DNA from: Bacteroidales bacterium
GTDB lineage: Bacteria > Bacteroidota > Bacteroidia > Bacteroidales > UBA10428
Length of the DNA stretch: 64,000 bases
Assembly (NCBI GenBank): GCA_016930375.1
Contig: JAFGGU010000071.1
Location: forward strand, 1 to 64,000
Reading direction: 5' to 3'
The translations under genes were made by a program, and so were the position numbers. This document shows, in pieces, positions 27,963 through 38,286 of the stretch (within the stretch, counting starts at the first letter, position 1; the number at the start of each line of letters is the position of its first letter). The notes beneath the pieces were generated by a model. The model ran no database searches. It saw only the letters and a list, made by a program, of their open reading frames with translations, and was not told the DNA's origin.

Positions 27963-29264
27963 ATGGATAACCAGGCCTTGTCTCTTCATCAGCTGTTGGG
28001 TCAAATAAAAACTGTTCTGAAAAGCTCTCTTTCCGGTTCATACTGGATCACAGCTGAGATCAGCGAATTAAAAATAAATTACAGCGGACACTGTTACCTG
28101 GAACTTATCGAGAAAGAATCTGCGGGTGAATCTATTAAGGCCAAAGCCAGGGCTACGATATGGTCGTCTGTGTTCCGCATGCTGCAGCCCTATTTCGAGA
28201 CTACTGCAAAAATAAGGCTTGCAGCCGGCATCAGGATCATGGTGAAGGTTACCGCCGAATTTCATGAGCTATATGGTTTCAGTCTGAATATTACCGATAT
28301 TGAACCCTCATTTACAGTGGGTGAGCTGGCATTGCAGAAACAGGCCATCATCAACCGCCTGGTCGCTGAAGGCGTCTTTGACATGAACAGGTCATTGTCA
28401 TTGCCCGAATTGCCTGGCAAAGTGGCTGTGATATCGTCCAAAACTGCCGCGGGCCTGGGTGACTTCCTGGATCAGCTCACCGGTAATCCCTATGGATATA
28501 AGTTCTATGTAAAGCTTTTTCCTGCTGTCATGCAGGGTGACGAGGCGGAACAATCGATCATTCATGCCCTGGATCAAATTTATATCCATGAGAACTTTTT
28601 TGATGTCGTGGTCCTCATCCGGGGAGGTGGTTCTCAATCGGATCTGAATTGCTTCAACAGTTACCTGCTGGCTTCCCATGTGTGTCAGTTCCCCTTGCCG
28701 GTCATTACGGGAATTGGCCACGAACAGGATGAAACCATCACCGACCTGGTGGCACATACAAGCTTAAAAACACCTACAGCCGTTGCAGAATTTCTGATCA
28801 ACCAGTATCGTCAGGCCGATGACAGGATTAATGAACTTTCCATGGCTTTGTTCGATAGCGTGACTCAAACCGTAAAGGAAGAAAAAGAACGGTTGAACAG
28901 GTTCCTGTTGTTGCTGAAACCTGCTTTAAAAGAACGGCTGGCAGCTTCTTCCGGAAATTTAAGGTACCTGGGTGTAAGCCTCACGGGATCGGTGAAGCAA
29001 TTGCTTACCCGGGAATCAGGCAAAATCAATGAAAGGATCAGTCACCTGAGAGCAGGAATCAAAGAAATCCTGGTCGCTCATAAACACAAAATCGAGGTGC
29101 TTGAAAGGAAGAATGAATATCTCAATCCCTTCCTGATACTGAAAAGAGGGTACTCGATCACCTATCGTCAAGGCAAAGCCCTCAAAAATCCTTCACAGGT
29201 TGCCGGGGATGAAATTATTGAAACCAGGCTGGCTGAGGGAATGATTAAAAGTAAAACATTTTAA
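27963..29264 (+). CDS. xseA: Exodeoxyribonuclease VII large subunit
   Basis: SGSYWITAEISELKINYSGHCYLEL; VVLIRGGGSQSDLNCFNSYLLA; TGIGHEQDETITDLVAHTSLKTPTAVAEFL. Confidence 0.97.
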   Translation: MDNQALSLHQLLGQIKTVLKSSLSGSYWITAEISELKINYSGHCYLELIEKESAGESIKAKARATIWSSVFRMLQPYFETTAKIRLAAGIRIMVKVTAEFHELYGFSLNITDIEPSFTVGELALQKQAIINRLVAEGVFDMNRSLSLPELPGKVAVISSKTAAGLGDFLDQLTGNPYGYKFYVKLFPAVMQGDEAEQSIIHALDQIYIHENFFDVVVLIRGGGSQSDLNCFNSYLLASHVCQFPLPVITGIGHEQDETITDLVAHTSLKTPTAVAEFLINQYRQADDRINELSMALFDSVTQTVKEEKERLNRFLLLLKPALKERLAASSGNLRYLGVSLTGSVKQLLTRESGKINERISHLRAGIKEILVAHKHKIEVLERKNEYLNPFLILKRGYSITYRQGKALKNPSQVAGDEIIETRLAEGMIKSKTF

Positions 29265-29273
29265 AACAAGCCT

Positions 29274-29489
29274 ATGACCAAGAAAAATCTGTCGTATTCC
29301 GAAGCCATTGCCACCATTGATGAAATCCTGCAACAGATTGAGACGGGAGACCTGGATGTGGACGAACTGGCTGAAAAGGTAAAGCAAGCCTCGGAATTGC
29401 TCAAACTCTGCAAAGGCAAACTTTTCAGCACAGAAAAAGAAGTGGAGAAGATCTTAAAGGAAATGGATGGCGGAGATAGGTCGGAGTAA
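29274..29489 (+). CDS. xseB: Exodeoxyribonuclease VII small subunit
   Basis: LSYSEAIATIDEILQQIETGDLDVDELAEKVKQASELLKLCKGKL downstream of xseA. Confidence 0.95.
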   Translation: MTKKNLSYSEAIATIDEILQQIETGDLDVDELAEKVKQASELLKLCKGKLFSTEKEVEKILKEMDGGDRSE

Positions 29490-29503
29490 GGAGTAGGGAG
29501 TAG
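29483..29503. repeat. 7-bp tandem array (ggagtag)x3
   Basis: ggagtaa ggagtag ggagtag, overlapping the xseB stop codon. Confidence 0.75.
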
Positions 29504-29635
29504 ATGGCACCCTTCAAGCGGTCCCTGGACCCTAGAAGGGTGAATTAATAAAATAGTTCACATACTTGATATATTTTATGTTAACTTTTATCGTGAATTT
29601 CAGTATACTGAATATTGTTCCAAAAACAAGCGGTG

Positions 29636-32600
29636 ATGAAGAGATTGATTGTATTCCTGCAAGCGCTGTTTTTTCTGTCTTCAGCATATTCAACAGACCT
29701 GTCCAAAGTTAAATTTGAATACCTGACAGTGGATGACGGCCTGTCACAGGGAATTATTGAGGACATCATGCAGGACCGGCAGGGTTATATCTGGATTGCC
29801 ACGCGTGATGGACTTAATCGTTATGACGGAAGGAAGTTTGTTACTTTCAGGAATGACCGGAACGATCCGCAAAGTCTTGCCTCCAACTGGATCTTAAGCC
29901 TTGCCGAAGACAAAGAAGGGAATATCTGGATAGGATCTGACGGACTGAATAAGTATGATCCGGTTATGAACCGTGTTACCCGGATTCCTGTGAACCGGGA
30001 AGATCCGAATGCCTATCATGGGGGAAGAATCTTCAGCATAACCGTGGATATTGACAGCACGGTCTGGTTTTCCACTAACAGTGGTCTTGTTCATTATTTC
30101 CCAAAACGAAATCTGTTCAAAACTTATACACACGATCCCAATATTCCAGGATCGATAGGAAGCAGTGAGGTCTTCAGCACCTATGTTACCCATGACAAAC
30201 GGTTGCTGGTTGGAGCAAATGCCGATCCTATTTATGAATTTGACCGGAATAATCAGGTTTTTAAAGAAATCCTCTATAAAACCGCTCATCTGGGCAATAA
30301 TAACCTGAAATACATGCAGGAGGATGAGAACGGATTGATTTATATTACCTCCGAATTCTCCGCCGTTCACATTTATAATCCGGTTACCGGTGAATCCTTG
30401 CTTTTGGACAAGACAGAGGGAGGCCTGAACGCAGCCAGCATAAAAACCAAAGTTCTGCCTGTAAGCTCCGAAGAAATATGGATAGGCACCGATGGCGGCG
30501 GAATTAATGTTTACAATCCCAAGACCGGTGTCGTGCAGTATTTAATGGTTGATACCCGGAATGATTATTCTCTCAGCGGCAATGCCATATTCAAAATGTA
30601 CCAGGATAAGGATAAAAATATCTGGATAGGGCATTTTGGATCCGGTATCAGTGTTTGGAAACGAAACAAGGAGATATTCACCTCCTATTCTCATAATCCC
30701 TTTAATACTGGTTCCCTGAACAAGGAAGTTGTTACCGGTATCTTTGAGGATTCCAGGGGCAGGATCTGGATCGGGCAGGATGGCGGGGGATTGAATTTAT
30801 TCAATGAAGAAAATCAGACATTTGAACACATCCGTTACAAAGCCGGTGATCCCGGTTCTCTTACGTCGGATGTGATCTTAAGTTTTAATGAAGATCCGGA
30901 TGGGAATTTGCTGCTGGGAACTTATTCGGGCGGAATGATGGTTTTTAACCCGGAAACAAAACGGGTGATCAAGGCATATGATGCCGCTGACGGAGTAGGG
31001 TCCAACCACGTATGGTATATTTTCAAGGACAGCAGGGAAAGATACTGGCTTGCTACACTCGGCGCTGGTTTCACCCTTTTTGATCCGGTGACAGAAGCTT
31101 TTACAAACTTTTCACAAAGCAGTGAAGAAATTGCTTCCTGCTCCAATTCTGTGATGACCATTACCGAAGATGATCAGGGGAAAATATGGCTTGGAACCGA
31201 GAATGCCGGCATATGCGTTCTGGATTACGAAAAAAAGGAAATCAAGAATTACAGGCAGGATGAAAGCAATAAGAATTCCCTGTCTTATAATGATGTAAAA
31301 TCCATAGTTTTCCTGAATGGCTATGCCTGGATTGCGACCAACGGAGGAGGGCTTAACCGTCTGGATCTTAAAACTGATTCCTTCAAGATCTATACCATGC
31401 AGGAGGGCCTGACCTCCGATGCACTTATGGGCATACTCAAGGACCATGAGAATAATCTCTGGATCAGTTCAACAAGAGGCCTGATGAAGTTCAATCCGGT
31501 TACCGAGGCCATTGAAGTATATGATAAGTCACAGGGAATACAGGGCAGTGAATTCAAATACAACTCACAATTTATCCTGGATGATGGCCGGATGATGTTT
31601 GGAGGCGTAAACGGACTTACTATCTTTCATCCCGACAGTATCAGGTACAGCAGTATTATACCCAATGTGGTTTTCACCGATTTCAAAATATACGATAAAT
31701 CGATTGTGCCGGGTGCAAAGCGTTCACCCATCAAGAAACACATCAATTTTACTGATTATATCAAGCTGAATCCCAGGCAATCAGCATTTACCATTGAATT
31801 TGCCTCGCTCGATTTCAGTACTCCGACCAAAAACCGGTTCATGTATAAACTGGAAGGATTTGATGAGGATTGGATTGATGCCGGAAACAGAACTTTTGTG
31901 ACCTATACCAACCTGGATGCCGGGAAATACACATTCCTTCTGAAAGGATCCAACAGTGACGGATTATTCAATGAAAATCCGAGAATGCTTAAGTTCCGGA
32001 TCTTTCCACCCTGGTATGCCACCAAATTCGCCATAATAATATATGTGCTTTCGGCGGCCGGATTGATATGGTTTTATATTAAACAGCGGGAAAGACAATC
32101 CAAACAGGATAAGCTGATCCTTGAACAAAAAATCGAGGAAGCCCAGGCTGAATTAAAGAGCAAGGCGCGTGAACTGGAAAGGCAGCAGGAAGCGCTTAGA
32201 AAGCGTGATGAAGAAGAAAAAGACATCAAGTACTATACGGAAGGAATTGCCCTTTTAAGTGATATAATAGCAAAGAAAAGGCGCAACCTGGAGGACCTTG
32301 CAACCGGGATCATTTCAGAACTGGTGCGGTATACGGATGCTTCAGCAGGGGCAATTTTTACCATTGATGATGCCGATCCCCAACATATCTTATTGAGGGC
32401 CACAGGTGAATTCTGCCTGAGTTCGGATCAGGAGAAAAATTTCATTTTCGAAGCCGGTGAAGGTAATATCGGTACCTGTTATAAAGAAAAGCAGACCCTC
32501 AGGGTGGATAATCTGCCGGACGGGTATATCATTTTGCGCTCAGGATTGGGCAGCGTATCCCTGCAACATGCGCTCTATGTACCGATAATACAGGATAATC

Positions 32601-32926
32601 TTTGCGTAGGGGTCATTGAAATAGCCTCGGTTGAAAAACTGTCGGAAAACAAGGTCACCCTCATCGAAAAAACAGCTGAGTCTCTTGCCTCCGTGATAAC
32701 CATTATCAAGGTCAATGAGAAAACCAATGAAATGCTGGAACAAAACAACACGCAGGCGGAAGAGCTCAGGGCCCAGGAAGAAGAGATGAGGCAGAATATG
32801 GAAGAGATGATGGCCACACAGGAAGAATCACTACGGAAAGAAAAAGAAATGGCTGCTGAACTTGCTAAAAAGGCCGGACAGCTGAAAGAACTCCAGGAAG
32901 AGCTTAAGAAACTAAAAGGAAAATAA
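29636..32926 (+). CDS. Two-component-regulator-propeller protein with Y_Y_Y-like domain, TM, GAF-like region and coiled coils
   Basis: Reg_prop repeats (IWIGTDGGGINVYNPKTG etc.), TM AKFAIIIYVLSAAGLIWFYI, then GAF-like and coiled-coil C-terminus; no kinase or DNA-binding motifs seen. Confidence 0.85.
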   Translation: MKRLIVFLQALFFLSSAYSTDLSKVKFEYLTVDDGLSQGIIEDIMQDRQGYIWIATRDGLNRYDGRKFVTFRNDRNDPQSLASNWILSLAEDKEGNIWIGSDGLNKYDPVMNRVTRIPVNREDPNAYHGGRIFSITVDIDSTVWFSTNSGLVHYFPKRNLFKTYTHDPNIPGSIGSSEVFSTYVTHDKRLLVGANADPIYEFDRNNQVFKEILYKTAHLGNNNLKYMQEDENGLIYITSEFSAVHIYNPVTGESLLLDKTEGGLNAASIKTKVLPVSSEEIWIGTDGGGINVYNPKTGVVQYLMVDTRNDYSLSGNAIFKMYQDKDKNIWIGHFGSGISVWKRNKEIFTSYSHNPFNTGSLNKEVVTGIFEDSRGRIWIGQDGGGLNLFNEENQTFEHIRYKAGDPGSLTSDVILSFNEDPDGNLLLGTYSGGMMVFNPETKRVIKAYDAADGVGSNHVWYIFKDSRERYWLATLGAGFTLFDPVTEAFTNFSQSSEEIASCSNSVMTITEDDQGKIWLGTENAGICVLDYEKKEIKNYRQDESNKNSLSYNDVKSIVFLNGYAWIATNGGGLNRLDLKTDSFKIYTMQEGLTSDALMGILKDHENNLWISSTRGLMKFNPVTEAIEVYDKSQGIQGSEFKYNSQFILDDGRMMFGGVNGLTIFHPDSIRYSSIIPNVVFTDFKIYDKSIVPGAKRSPIKKHINFTDYIKLNPRQSAFTIEFASLDFSTPTKNRFMYKLEGFDEDWIDAGNRTFVTYTNLDAGKYTFLLKGSNSDGLFNENPRMLKFRIFPPWYATKFAIIIYVLSAAGLIWFYIKQRERQSKQDKLILEQKIEEAQAELKSKARELERQQEALRKRDEEEKDIKYYTEGIALLSDIIAKKRRNLEDLATGIISELVRYTDASAGAIFTIDDADPQHILLRATGEFCLSSDQEKNFIFEAGEGNIGTCYKEKQTLRVDNLPDGYIILRSGLGSVSLQHALYVPIIQDNLCVGVIEIASVEKLSENKVTLIEKTAESLASVITIIKVNEKTNEMLEQNNTQAEELRAQEEEMRQNMEEMMATQEESLRKEKEMAAELAKKAGQLKELQEELKKLKGK

Positions 32927-32932
32927 AGGAAA

Positions 32933-34531
32933 TTACTTATGCCGGATCAGTGATCTGACGGCATAGAGCAACAGGATCAGCAGGGCAAAGTAACTTGCCA
33001 CACGACCTATATAATCTCCATTTTTCACGTAGTAGGTAAGAACATCATTTGCATTGAGTGTGCCTTTTACGGCACCTCTTTTCCACCACCCCAGTTCTTC
33101 AATGACTTCTCCCCGCTGATCAATCAGGCAGGAAATCCCTGTATTGGCTGAACGGGCAATGCTGCGCCGTGTTTCAATGGCCCTCAGGCTTGAAAAGGCA
33201 TTGTGCTGGTGATAACCCGGAGTATCGCCCCACCAGCCATCGTTGGTGACAACACAAAGCAGGTTGGCCCCGTTCCTGACATAGCCGGTCACAAATTCCC
33301 CATAAACCGATTCATAACAAATGATGGGGCCCATACCTGTCGAGTCGGTGGCCGAGAAAAAGACACCCCGGTGATCCTGCGTTCCCCATCCACGAAAAGT
33401 GCCCCCTAACCGGACGGTAAAGTCTTCCAGAAATTTCATGTATTTGGCATAGGGCATCTTTTCGACACCCACAACCAGCTTTGATTTGATATAAACAGGT
33501 ATCCGGTTCGAGGAATCGATCTGGATTGCCGCATTGAAGCTTTCAAACTTCAAATCGGTTCCGGGGATTTCCCGCACGTTGTCTGATAATTTGTCCCCCG
33601 GCAAAAACCTTTTATAACACTGAATTCCTGGAATATAGGCGGCTTTTGGGTATGCCCTCAAGAACTCACGGATCATCCGGATATCGGGTACCTGCTCCAT
33701 CTCATCCATCCAAATGTTATTGTTGATGGATGTCTCGGGTGCAAAAAAATAATCTACCGTGGAATCGGCTGCTTTGGCGGCTTCTGAAAGCTGTATATGC
33801 GTTTGGTCCAGACTGGGGATTGACACAAATTTCTCATAAGGATCAATATTAGGCTGAATGGCAACCACCGTCTTAGGATCAGGTTTCTCCTGATAGGTAT
33901 GAAACCTTACCAGTGAAATGGCAATCGGGCCGGCAATAATCACCAGCACCAGGATGGTCTGCGACAGCAATTGCCTGCGCGAAATATCAGCATATCCTTT
34001 AATCAGGTTCAGGATTAAAACGTTCAGCAATAAAATCCAGAGGGATCCTCCCAGGATTCCCGTATACTCATACCACTGTATGAGCCTTGTGTTGTATAGA
34101 AACCCGTTCCCCAGTGACAACCAGGGCCAGGATACTTCCGAATTGTGGTAAAAATATTCCCAGGTTATCCAGAACAGGATCAGGCTGAAATATCCTATCT
34201 GAGGTCCCAGCTTGCGTTTGGCAATATGGAAAAGCCACATGACCAGCGACCACATCAGCGTATTTATAATTACGGCTGCCACAACGCCTATTGCCGTGGC
34301 ATTAAAGATCCACCAGCTGGTAGCAGTATTCCAGATCAGGAAAGTGAGTGATGCATAACGGAAAAAAGTCACGGATCCGAATTCCTTTTTATGCTGATCC
34401 AAATCATCCTCCACAAGCAGCAGGGGAACAAGCGCAACGATGAGGATAAGTCCGTGTCCCCATTCATACCAGGCCGGCGTGAGGAGGAGCCCGCTTAACA
34501 GGGAGAGAAGGATACGTCTTTTTGTATTCAT
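32933..34531 (-). CDS. lnt: Apolipoprotein N-acyltransferase
   Basis: Polytopic N-part; nitrilase domain YFFAPETSINN, KSKLVVGVEKMPYA, GPIICYESVYGEFV, VTNDGWWGDTPGYHQH. Confidence 0.95.
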   Translation of the reverse strand: MNTKRRILLSLLSGLLLTPAWYEWGHGLILIVALVPLLLVEDDLDQHKKEFGSVTFFRYASLTFLIWNTATSWWIFNATAIGVVAAVIINTLMWSLVMWLFHIAKRKLGPQIGYFSLILFWITWEYFYHNSEVSWPWLSLGNGFLYNTRLIQWYEYTGILGGSLWILLLNVLILNLIKGYADISRRQLLSQTILVLVIIAGPIAISLVRFHTYQEKPDPKTVVAIQPNIDPYEKFVSIPSLDQTHIQLSEAAKAADSTVDYFFAPETSINNNIWMDEMEQVPDIRMIREFLRAYPKAAYIPGIQCYKRFLPGDKLSDNVREIPGTDLKFESFNAAIQIDSSNRIPVYIKSKLVVGVEKMPYAKYMKFLEDFTVRLGGTFRGWGTQDHRGVFFSATDSTGMGPIICYESVYGEFVTGYVRNGANLLCVVTNDGWWGDTPGYHQHNAFSSLRAIETRRSIARSANTGISCLIDQRGEVIEELGWWKRGAVKGTLNANDVLTYYVKNGDYIGRVASYFALLILLLYAVRSLIRHK

Positions 34532-34582
34532 GAGAGGTGGTAAGGCAATATTTTTAAAGCGGCAAATATATTAAAAATAGCC

Positions 34583-34610
34583 GTAGAGACGCAAGATTTT
34601 GCGTCTCTAC
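34583..34610. repeat. Perfect 12-bp-arm palindrome overlapping the hypD stop codon
   Basis: GTAGAGACGCAA GATT TTGCGTCTCTAC. Confidence 0.9.
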
Positions 34611-35686
34611 CTGTAATTGTAATACGCCTGGCAGGCCCCCTCTCCCGATACCATGCAGGCTCCGATAGGATTTGCAGGTGTGCATACACCAGCAAATAAG
34701 CGGCATTGATCGGGACGTTTCAGTCCCCTTAATACTTCACCGCATATGCATCCCTTGGGTTCGGGAACGGTATTAACCTGCAGGTCGAATTGTCTTTCAG
34801 CATCCAGTGACCGGTATTCATCCCTGATCTTCATACCACTGTCCGGTATGGGTCCCAATCCCCGCCACGAATCGGTTGCCGGTTCGAAAAACAGGCTGAC
34901 CATCTTCCTGGCTTTTAAATTGCCTTCTGCAGTAACCGCCCTTTTATACTGGATCTCTGTACCATATCTCCCTTCTTCCTTCATTTTAACCAACATATAA
35001 ATAGTCTGGAGAATGTCAACCGGTTCAAATCCGGAAACCACTACTGAGATCCTGAACTTTTCCACCAATGGTCCGTACATATTGGCTCCTGCGACAGTAG
35101 TCACATGGCCTGGTCCAATATAACCGTCAATTTGCACACCCTGTTCGATGAGTGCCGCCATGGCAGGAGGCATCACCTTGTGCATGCTCAGCAGATAAAA
35201 GTTTCGGATCTCCTGGCTATGTGCTTCCCATAAGGCAACGGCGCTTGATGGTGTTGTGGTTTCAAATCCGATTCCCAGAAAGACCACTTGTTTTCCCGGG
35301 TTATCCCTGGCAATGGCAAGGGCTTCCAGGGTGGAATAAACAATACGTATATCTGCACCCAGTGCTTTTTCCTGGTTCAGGCTCGAGTCGGACCCCGGGA
35401 CACGGATCAGGTCGCCATAGGTTGTTATTATTATTCCGGGAATCCTGGCGAGTTTAATGGCGCGATCAATGGAAGTCCTGTCCGTAACACAAACCGGACA
35501 GCCGGGACCGGACAGAAGTTCAATTTTTTCAGGCAGAAGCCGCTGAATCCCAAACTTGCGGATGGCCATGGTATGACCTCCGCAGACTTCCATGATCCGG
35601 ATCGACTGCCTGGTTTCGTGAGCAATGGCATGGACCAGTTTTTCAATTACCTTCCTGTCGCGGTATTCATCAAGATACTTCATCAT
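34607..35686 (-). CDS. hypD: Hydrogenase maturation factor HypD
   Basis: MEVCGGHTMAIRKFGI; LLSGPGCPVCVT; CICGEVLRGLKRPDQCRLFAGVCTPANPIGACMVSGEGACQAYY. Confidence 0.98.
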   Translation of the reverse strand: MMKYLDEYRDRKVIEKLVHAIAHETRQSIRIMEVCGGHTMAIRKFGIQRLLPEKIELLSGPGCPVCVTDRTSIDRAIKLARIPGIIITTYGDLIRVPGSDSSLNQEKALGADIRIVYSTLEALAIARDNPGKQVVFLGIGFETTTPSSAVALWEAHSQEIRNFYLLSMHKVMPPAMAALIEQGVQIDGYIGPGHVTTVAGANMYGPLVEKFRISVVVSGFEPVDILQTIYMLVKMKEEGRYGTEIQYKRAVTAEGNLKARKMVSLFFEPATDSWRGLGPIPDSGMKIRDEYRSLDAERQFDLQVNTVPEPKGCICGEVLRGLKRPDQCRLFAGVCTPANPIGACMVSGEGACQAYYNYR

Positions 35687-35909
35687 TTTCCCCGTTGGCC
35701 CTGTTCAGTTCTTCAAACAATCTCATGGTTTCCAGCGCTTCTTCCTCGCTGATTTTCTGCAGTGCAAATCCCGTGTGGATTAAAATATAATCTCCGGGTA
35801 TCACATCATCCACCAGGTGAAGGCTGGCGTTCACTATCGCCCCTCCCACCGAGGCTCTGGCCATATTTCCTTCAACAGAGAGGACTTTGGCAGGAATACT
35901 TAGACACAT
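35670..35909 (-). CDS. hypC: HypC/HybG/HupF family hydrogenase chaperone
   Basis: MCLSIPAKVLSVEGNMARASVGG; GDYILIHTGFALQKI. Confidence 0.97.
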   Translation of the reverse strand: MCLSIPAKVLSVEGNMARASVGGAIVNASLHLVDDVIPGDYILIHTGFALQKISEEEALETMRLFEELNRANGENDEVS

Positions 35910-35930
35910 GTTTGGAAATATTAAGTTATA

Positions 35931-35970
35931 AAGTTATGCAGTTTTGCAGTCTTGCAGTCTTGCAGTTTCT
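35931..35970. repeat. 8-bp tandem-like array (ttgcagtc)n
   Basis: ttatgcagttttgcagtcttgcagtcttgcagtttctc between hypC and hypF. Confidence 0.65.
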
Positions 35971-36021
35971 CATTTGCATACCTGCCTGCGTGCCGGGCAC
36001 TCCGGCAGGCAGGTTTGCACA

Positions 36022-38286
36022 TCATTTTCTTCTCGCCGCAATCACCAGTTGGCCCAGCGCAATTCCCCCATCGTTGCAGGGAACCCGTGCATGGGTATAA
36101 ACCGTGAAATTATCCTTTACCAGTTTGTTTTCCAACAGTTCAGCCAGGTATTTGTTCTGAAAAGTGCCACCTGAAAGCACTATTTTCTGTATGCCTTTTT
36201 CATCCCTGATCTTTTGGGCCATGCGGAAAGAGGCTTCTGCGATCGTATTGTGAAATTTAGTAGCCACAATGCCCGGCGCCACGCCTGAAGAAATGTCGGC
36301 GCAAATTTGTCTGACAGCCGGTAAAACAGATACGGTTTCCGAGATTGTGAAATCATAATGCCCATGTATACCCGAAATCACATTGGATTCAAGCCTCATG
36401 GGAGCCTCAGCATGAAACCGGGCATGCAGGCATATGCCGCTTATGGCTGCCGTTGCGTCGAACAACCTGCCCATACCTGAACTGAGCTGGCAATGAATGC
36501 TCTTTTCGATGGCCGTTATGATCATCCGGATAATTGCGGGATCTGTTTGTTGTATGACAGGCAGGTCGAGACCCAGGATATCCTGTCCGAATGCCTGATA
36601 CAGCAACGATAAGCCCATTCTCCACGGTTCAGTGGCGGCTTTGTCCCCTCCGGGCATGGGCATATATTCAAAATGTCCCATCCGGATAAAATCTTTCAAA
36701 TCACAAACCAGGAACTCGCTTCCCCAGATATTTCCATCGCTACCATAGCCGGTACCATCAAAAGCCAGTCCGATTACCTGTTCATCAACTCCATTCTCAG
36801 CCATGCATGAGGCAATATGCGCATGGTGATGCTGCACTTCAATCCGTTTAATTCCAAGTTTTTGGGCGAAGCGTGTGGAAAGGTAATCGGGGTGCATGTC
36901 GGCTGCCACTGTATGTGGTTCAATCCTGAAAAGGTGCTTAAACCGTCCGAGTGTTTCCTCAAAGAATGTGAAGGTCTCCAGGTTTTTCAGATCCCCGATA
37001 TGCTGACTCAAATATGCCCTGTTGCCTTTCCCCAGGCAGAAGCAATTGGATAACTCGGCACCGGCAGCCAGGATTCCGTCCACATCAAACCCAAGTTTCA
37101 CCGGCACCGGGACGTACCCGCGTGAACGCCGGCTTATCCGCTCTTTAGCGCCAATTACACGAACCACCGAGTCATCGACTCTGTTAAAGATATCACGGTC
37201 GTATGTAATGACAGCGTCGGTCAATGACGCCAAAGTATGAAGGGCTGTAGGGTTGTCAATAATGATAGGTTCATCAGCCAGATTGCCGCTGGTAAGCACA
37301 ACAGCCGGAAGCCCCAGCCGGTCAAAAATCATATGATGCAATGGCATATAGGGCAGAAAGGCGCCCAGGGTATCCAGTCCAAGTGTTATTCCCGGGGCCA
37401 GAGGTTGAATTGTTTTCAGAATAACAATCGGCCTATGCCATGACAAGAGGGCTGCTTCTTCGGTCCCGGAGACTTCAGCGTACTGCTTTAGGCTGTCGAG
37501 GTCTTTGAACATAACGGCGAAAGGTTTACCCTCCCGCCTTTTCAGATGTCGAAGCCGGTTGACGGCCTCTTCATTCAATGCATCACAAGCGAGGTGGTAA
37601 CCACCAATCCCTTTTAAACCCAAAATCCCGCCGGAACGGACCAGAGAGATGATCCGATCCATTATCTCCGGCAGACCGGTAACAATCTCACTTCCAACCG
37701 TCATTGAATAAGCCGGGCCACAATGATTACAGGCCACCGGTTGCGCATGAAAGCGCCTGTCGTTGATATCTGTGTATTCGGCGTTACAAACCGGGCACAT
37801 ATCAAAGGTAGCCATGGTTGTATTCTTCCGGTCGTAAGGGAAATCACGGATAATTGAAAAGCGCGGTCCGCAGTTGGTGCAATTAATAAACGGATAGGCT
37901 ATCCGATGAGGCTGATGACTCATATCGTAAAGGCAATCGGGGCATACAGCGATATCCGGACTGATTTCCGAGGTTTCGCCGGTTAGGTCCTGGCTTGCCA
38001 GGATCTGAAATCCTGTAATGCCTTCGGGAATGTCCTGATCAATGGATATTTCTTCAATCTGAGCAACCACAGGTGCTTTATAACGCAAATCCTCCACAAA
38101 GAACGGCATATGCTTTGCCTGTCCTTCGATTTTCAGGGTAACTCCGTCGGTGCGGTTAACCACCCATCCATTCAAATGGTACTGTTTCGCCAGGCGGTAA
38201 ATGAAAGGTCTGAAACCCACACCCTGCACCAGTCCTTCAACATGTATGAGCAAGGCAATGATATGATCCTGTTCAGGGTTGAGCAA
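36022..38286 (-). CDS. hypF: Carbamoyltransferase HypF (TTG start)
   Basis: Acylphosphatase domain EGLVQGVGFRPFIYRLA; CPDCLYDM...CTNCGPRFSI zinc fingers; HHHAHIASCMAENG. Confidence 0.97.
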   Translation of the reverse strand: MLNPEQDHIIALLIHVEGLVQGVGFRPFIYRLAKQYHLNGWVVNRTDGVTLKIEGQAKHMPFFVEDLRYKAPVVAQIEEISIDQDIPEGITGFQILASQDLTGETSEISPDIAVCPDCLYDMSHQPHRIAYPFINCTNCGPRFSIIRDFPYDRKNTTMATFDMCPVCNAEYTDINDRRFHAQPVACNHCGPAYSMTVGSEIVTGLPEIMDRIISLVRSGGILGLKGIGGYHLACDALNEEAVNRLRHLKRREGKPFAVMFKDLDSLKQYAEVSGTEEAALLSWHRPIVILKTIQPLAPGITLGLDTLGAFLPYMPLHHMIFDRLGLPAVVLTSGNLADEPIIIDNPTALHTLASLTDAVITYDRDIFNRVDDSVVRVIGAKERISRRSRGYVPVPVKLGFDVDGILAAGAELSNCFCLGKGNRAYLSQHIGDLKNLETFTFFEETLGRFKHLFRIEPHTVAADMHPDYLSTRFAQKLGIKRIEVQHHHAHIASCMAENGVDEQVIGLAFDGTGYGSDGNIWGSEFLVCDLKDFIRMGHFEYMPMPGGDKAATEPWRMGLSLLYQAFGQDILGLDLPVIQQTDPAIIRMIITAIEKSIHCQLSSGMGRLFDATAAISGICLHARFHAEAPMRLESNVISGIHGHYDFTISETVSVLPAVRQICADISSGVAPGIVATKFHNTIAEASFRMAQKIRDEKGIQKIVLSGGTFQNKYLAELLENKLVKDNFTVYTHARVPCNDGGIALGQLVIAARRK

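Noticed and set aside
2831-29503. Short tandem arrays as CRISPR
   Set aside because: Units are 7-8 bp with no spacers and no cas genes; they are simple tandem repeats.
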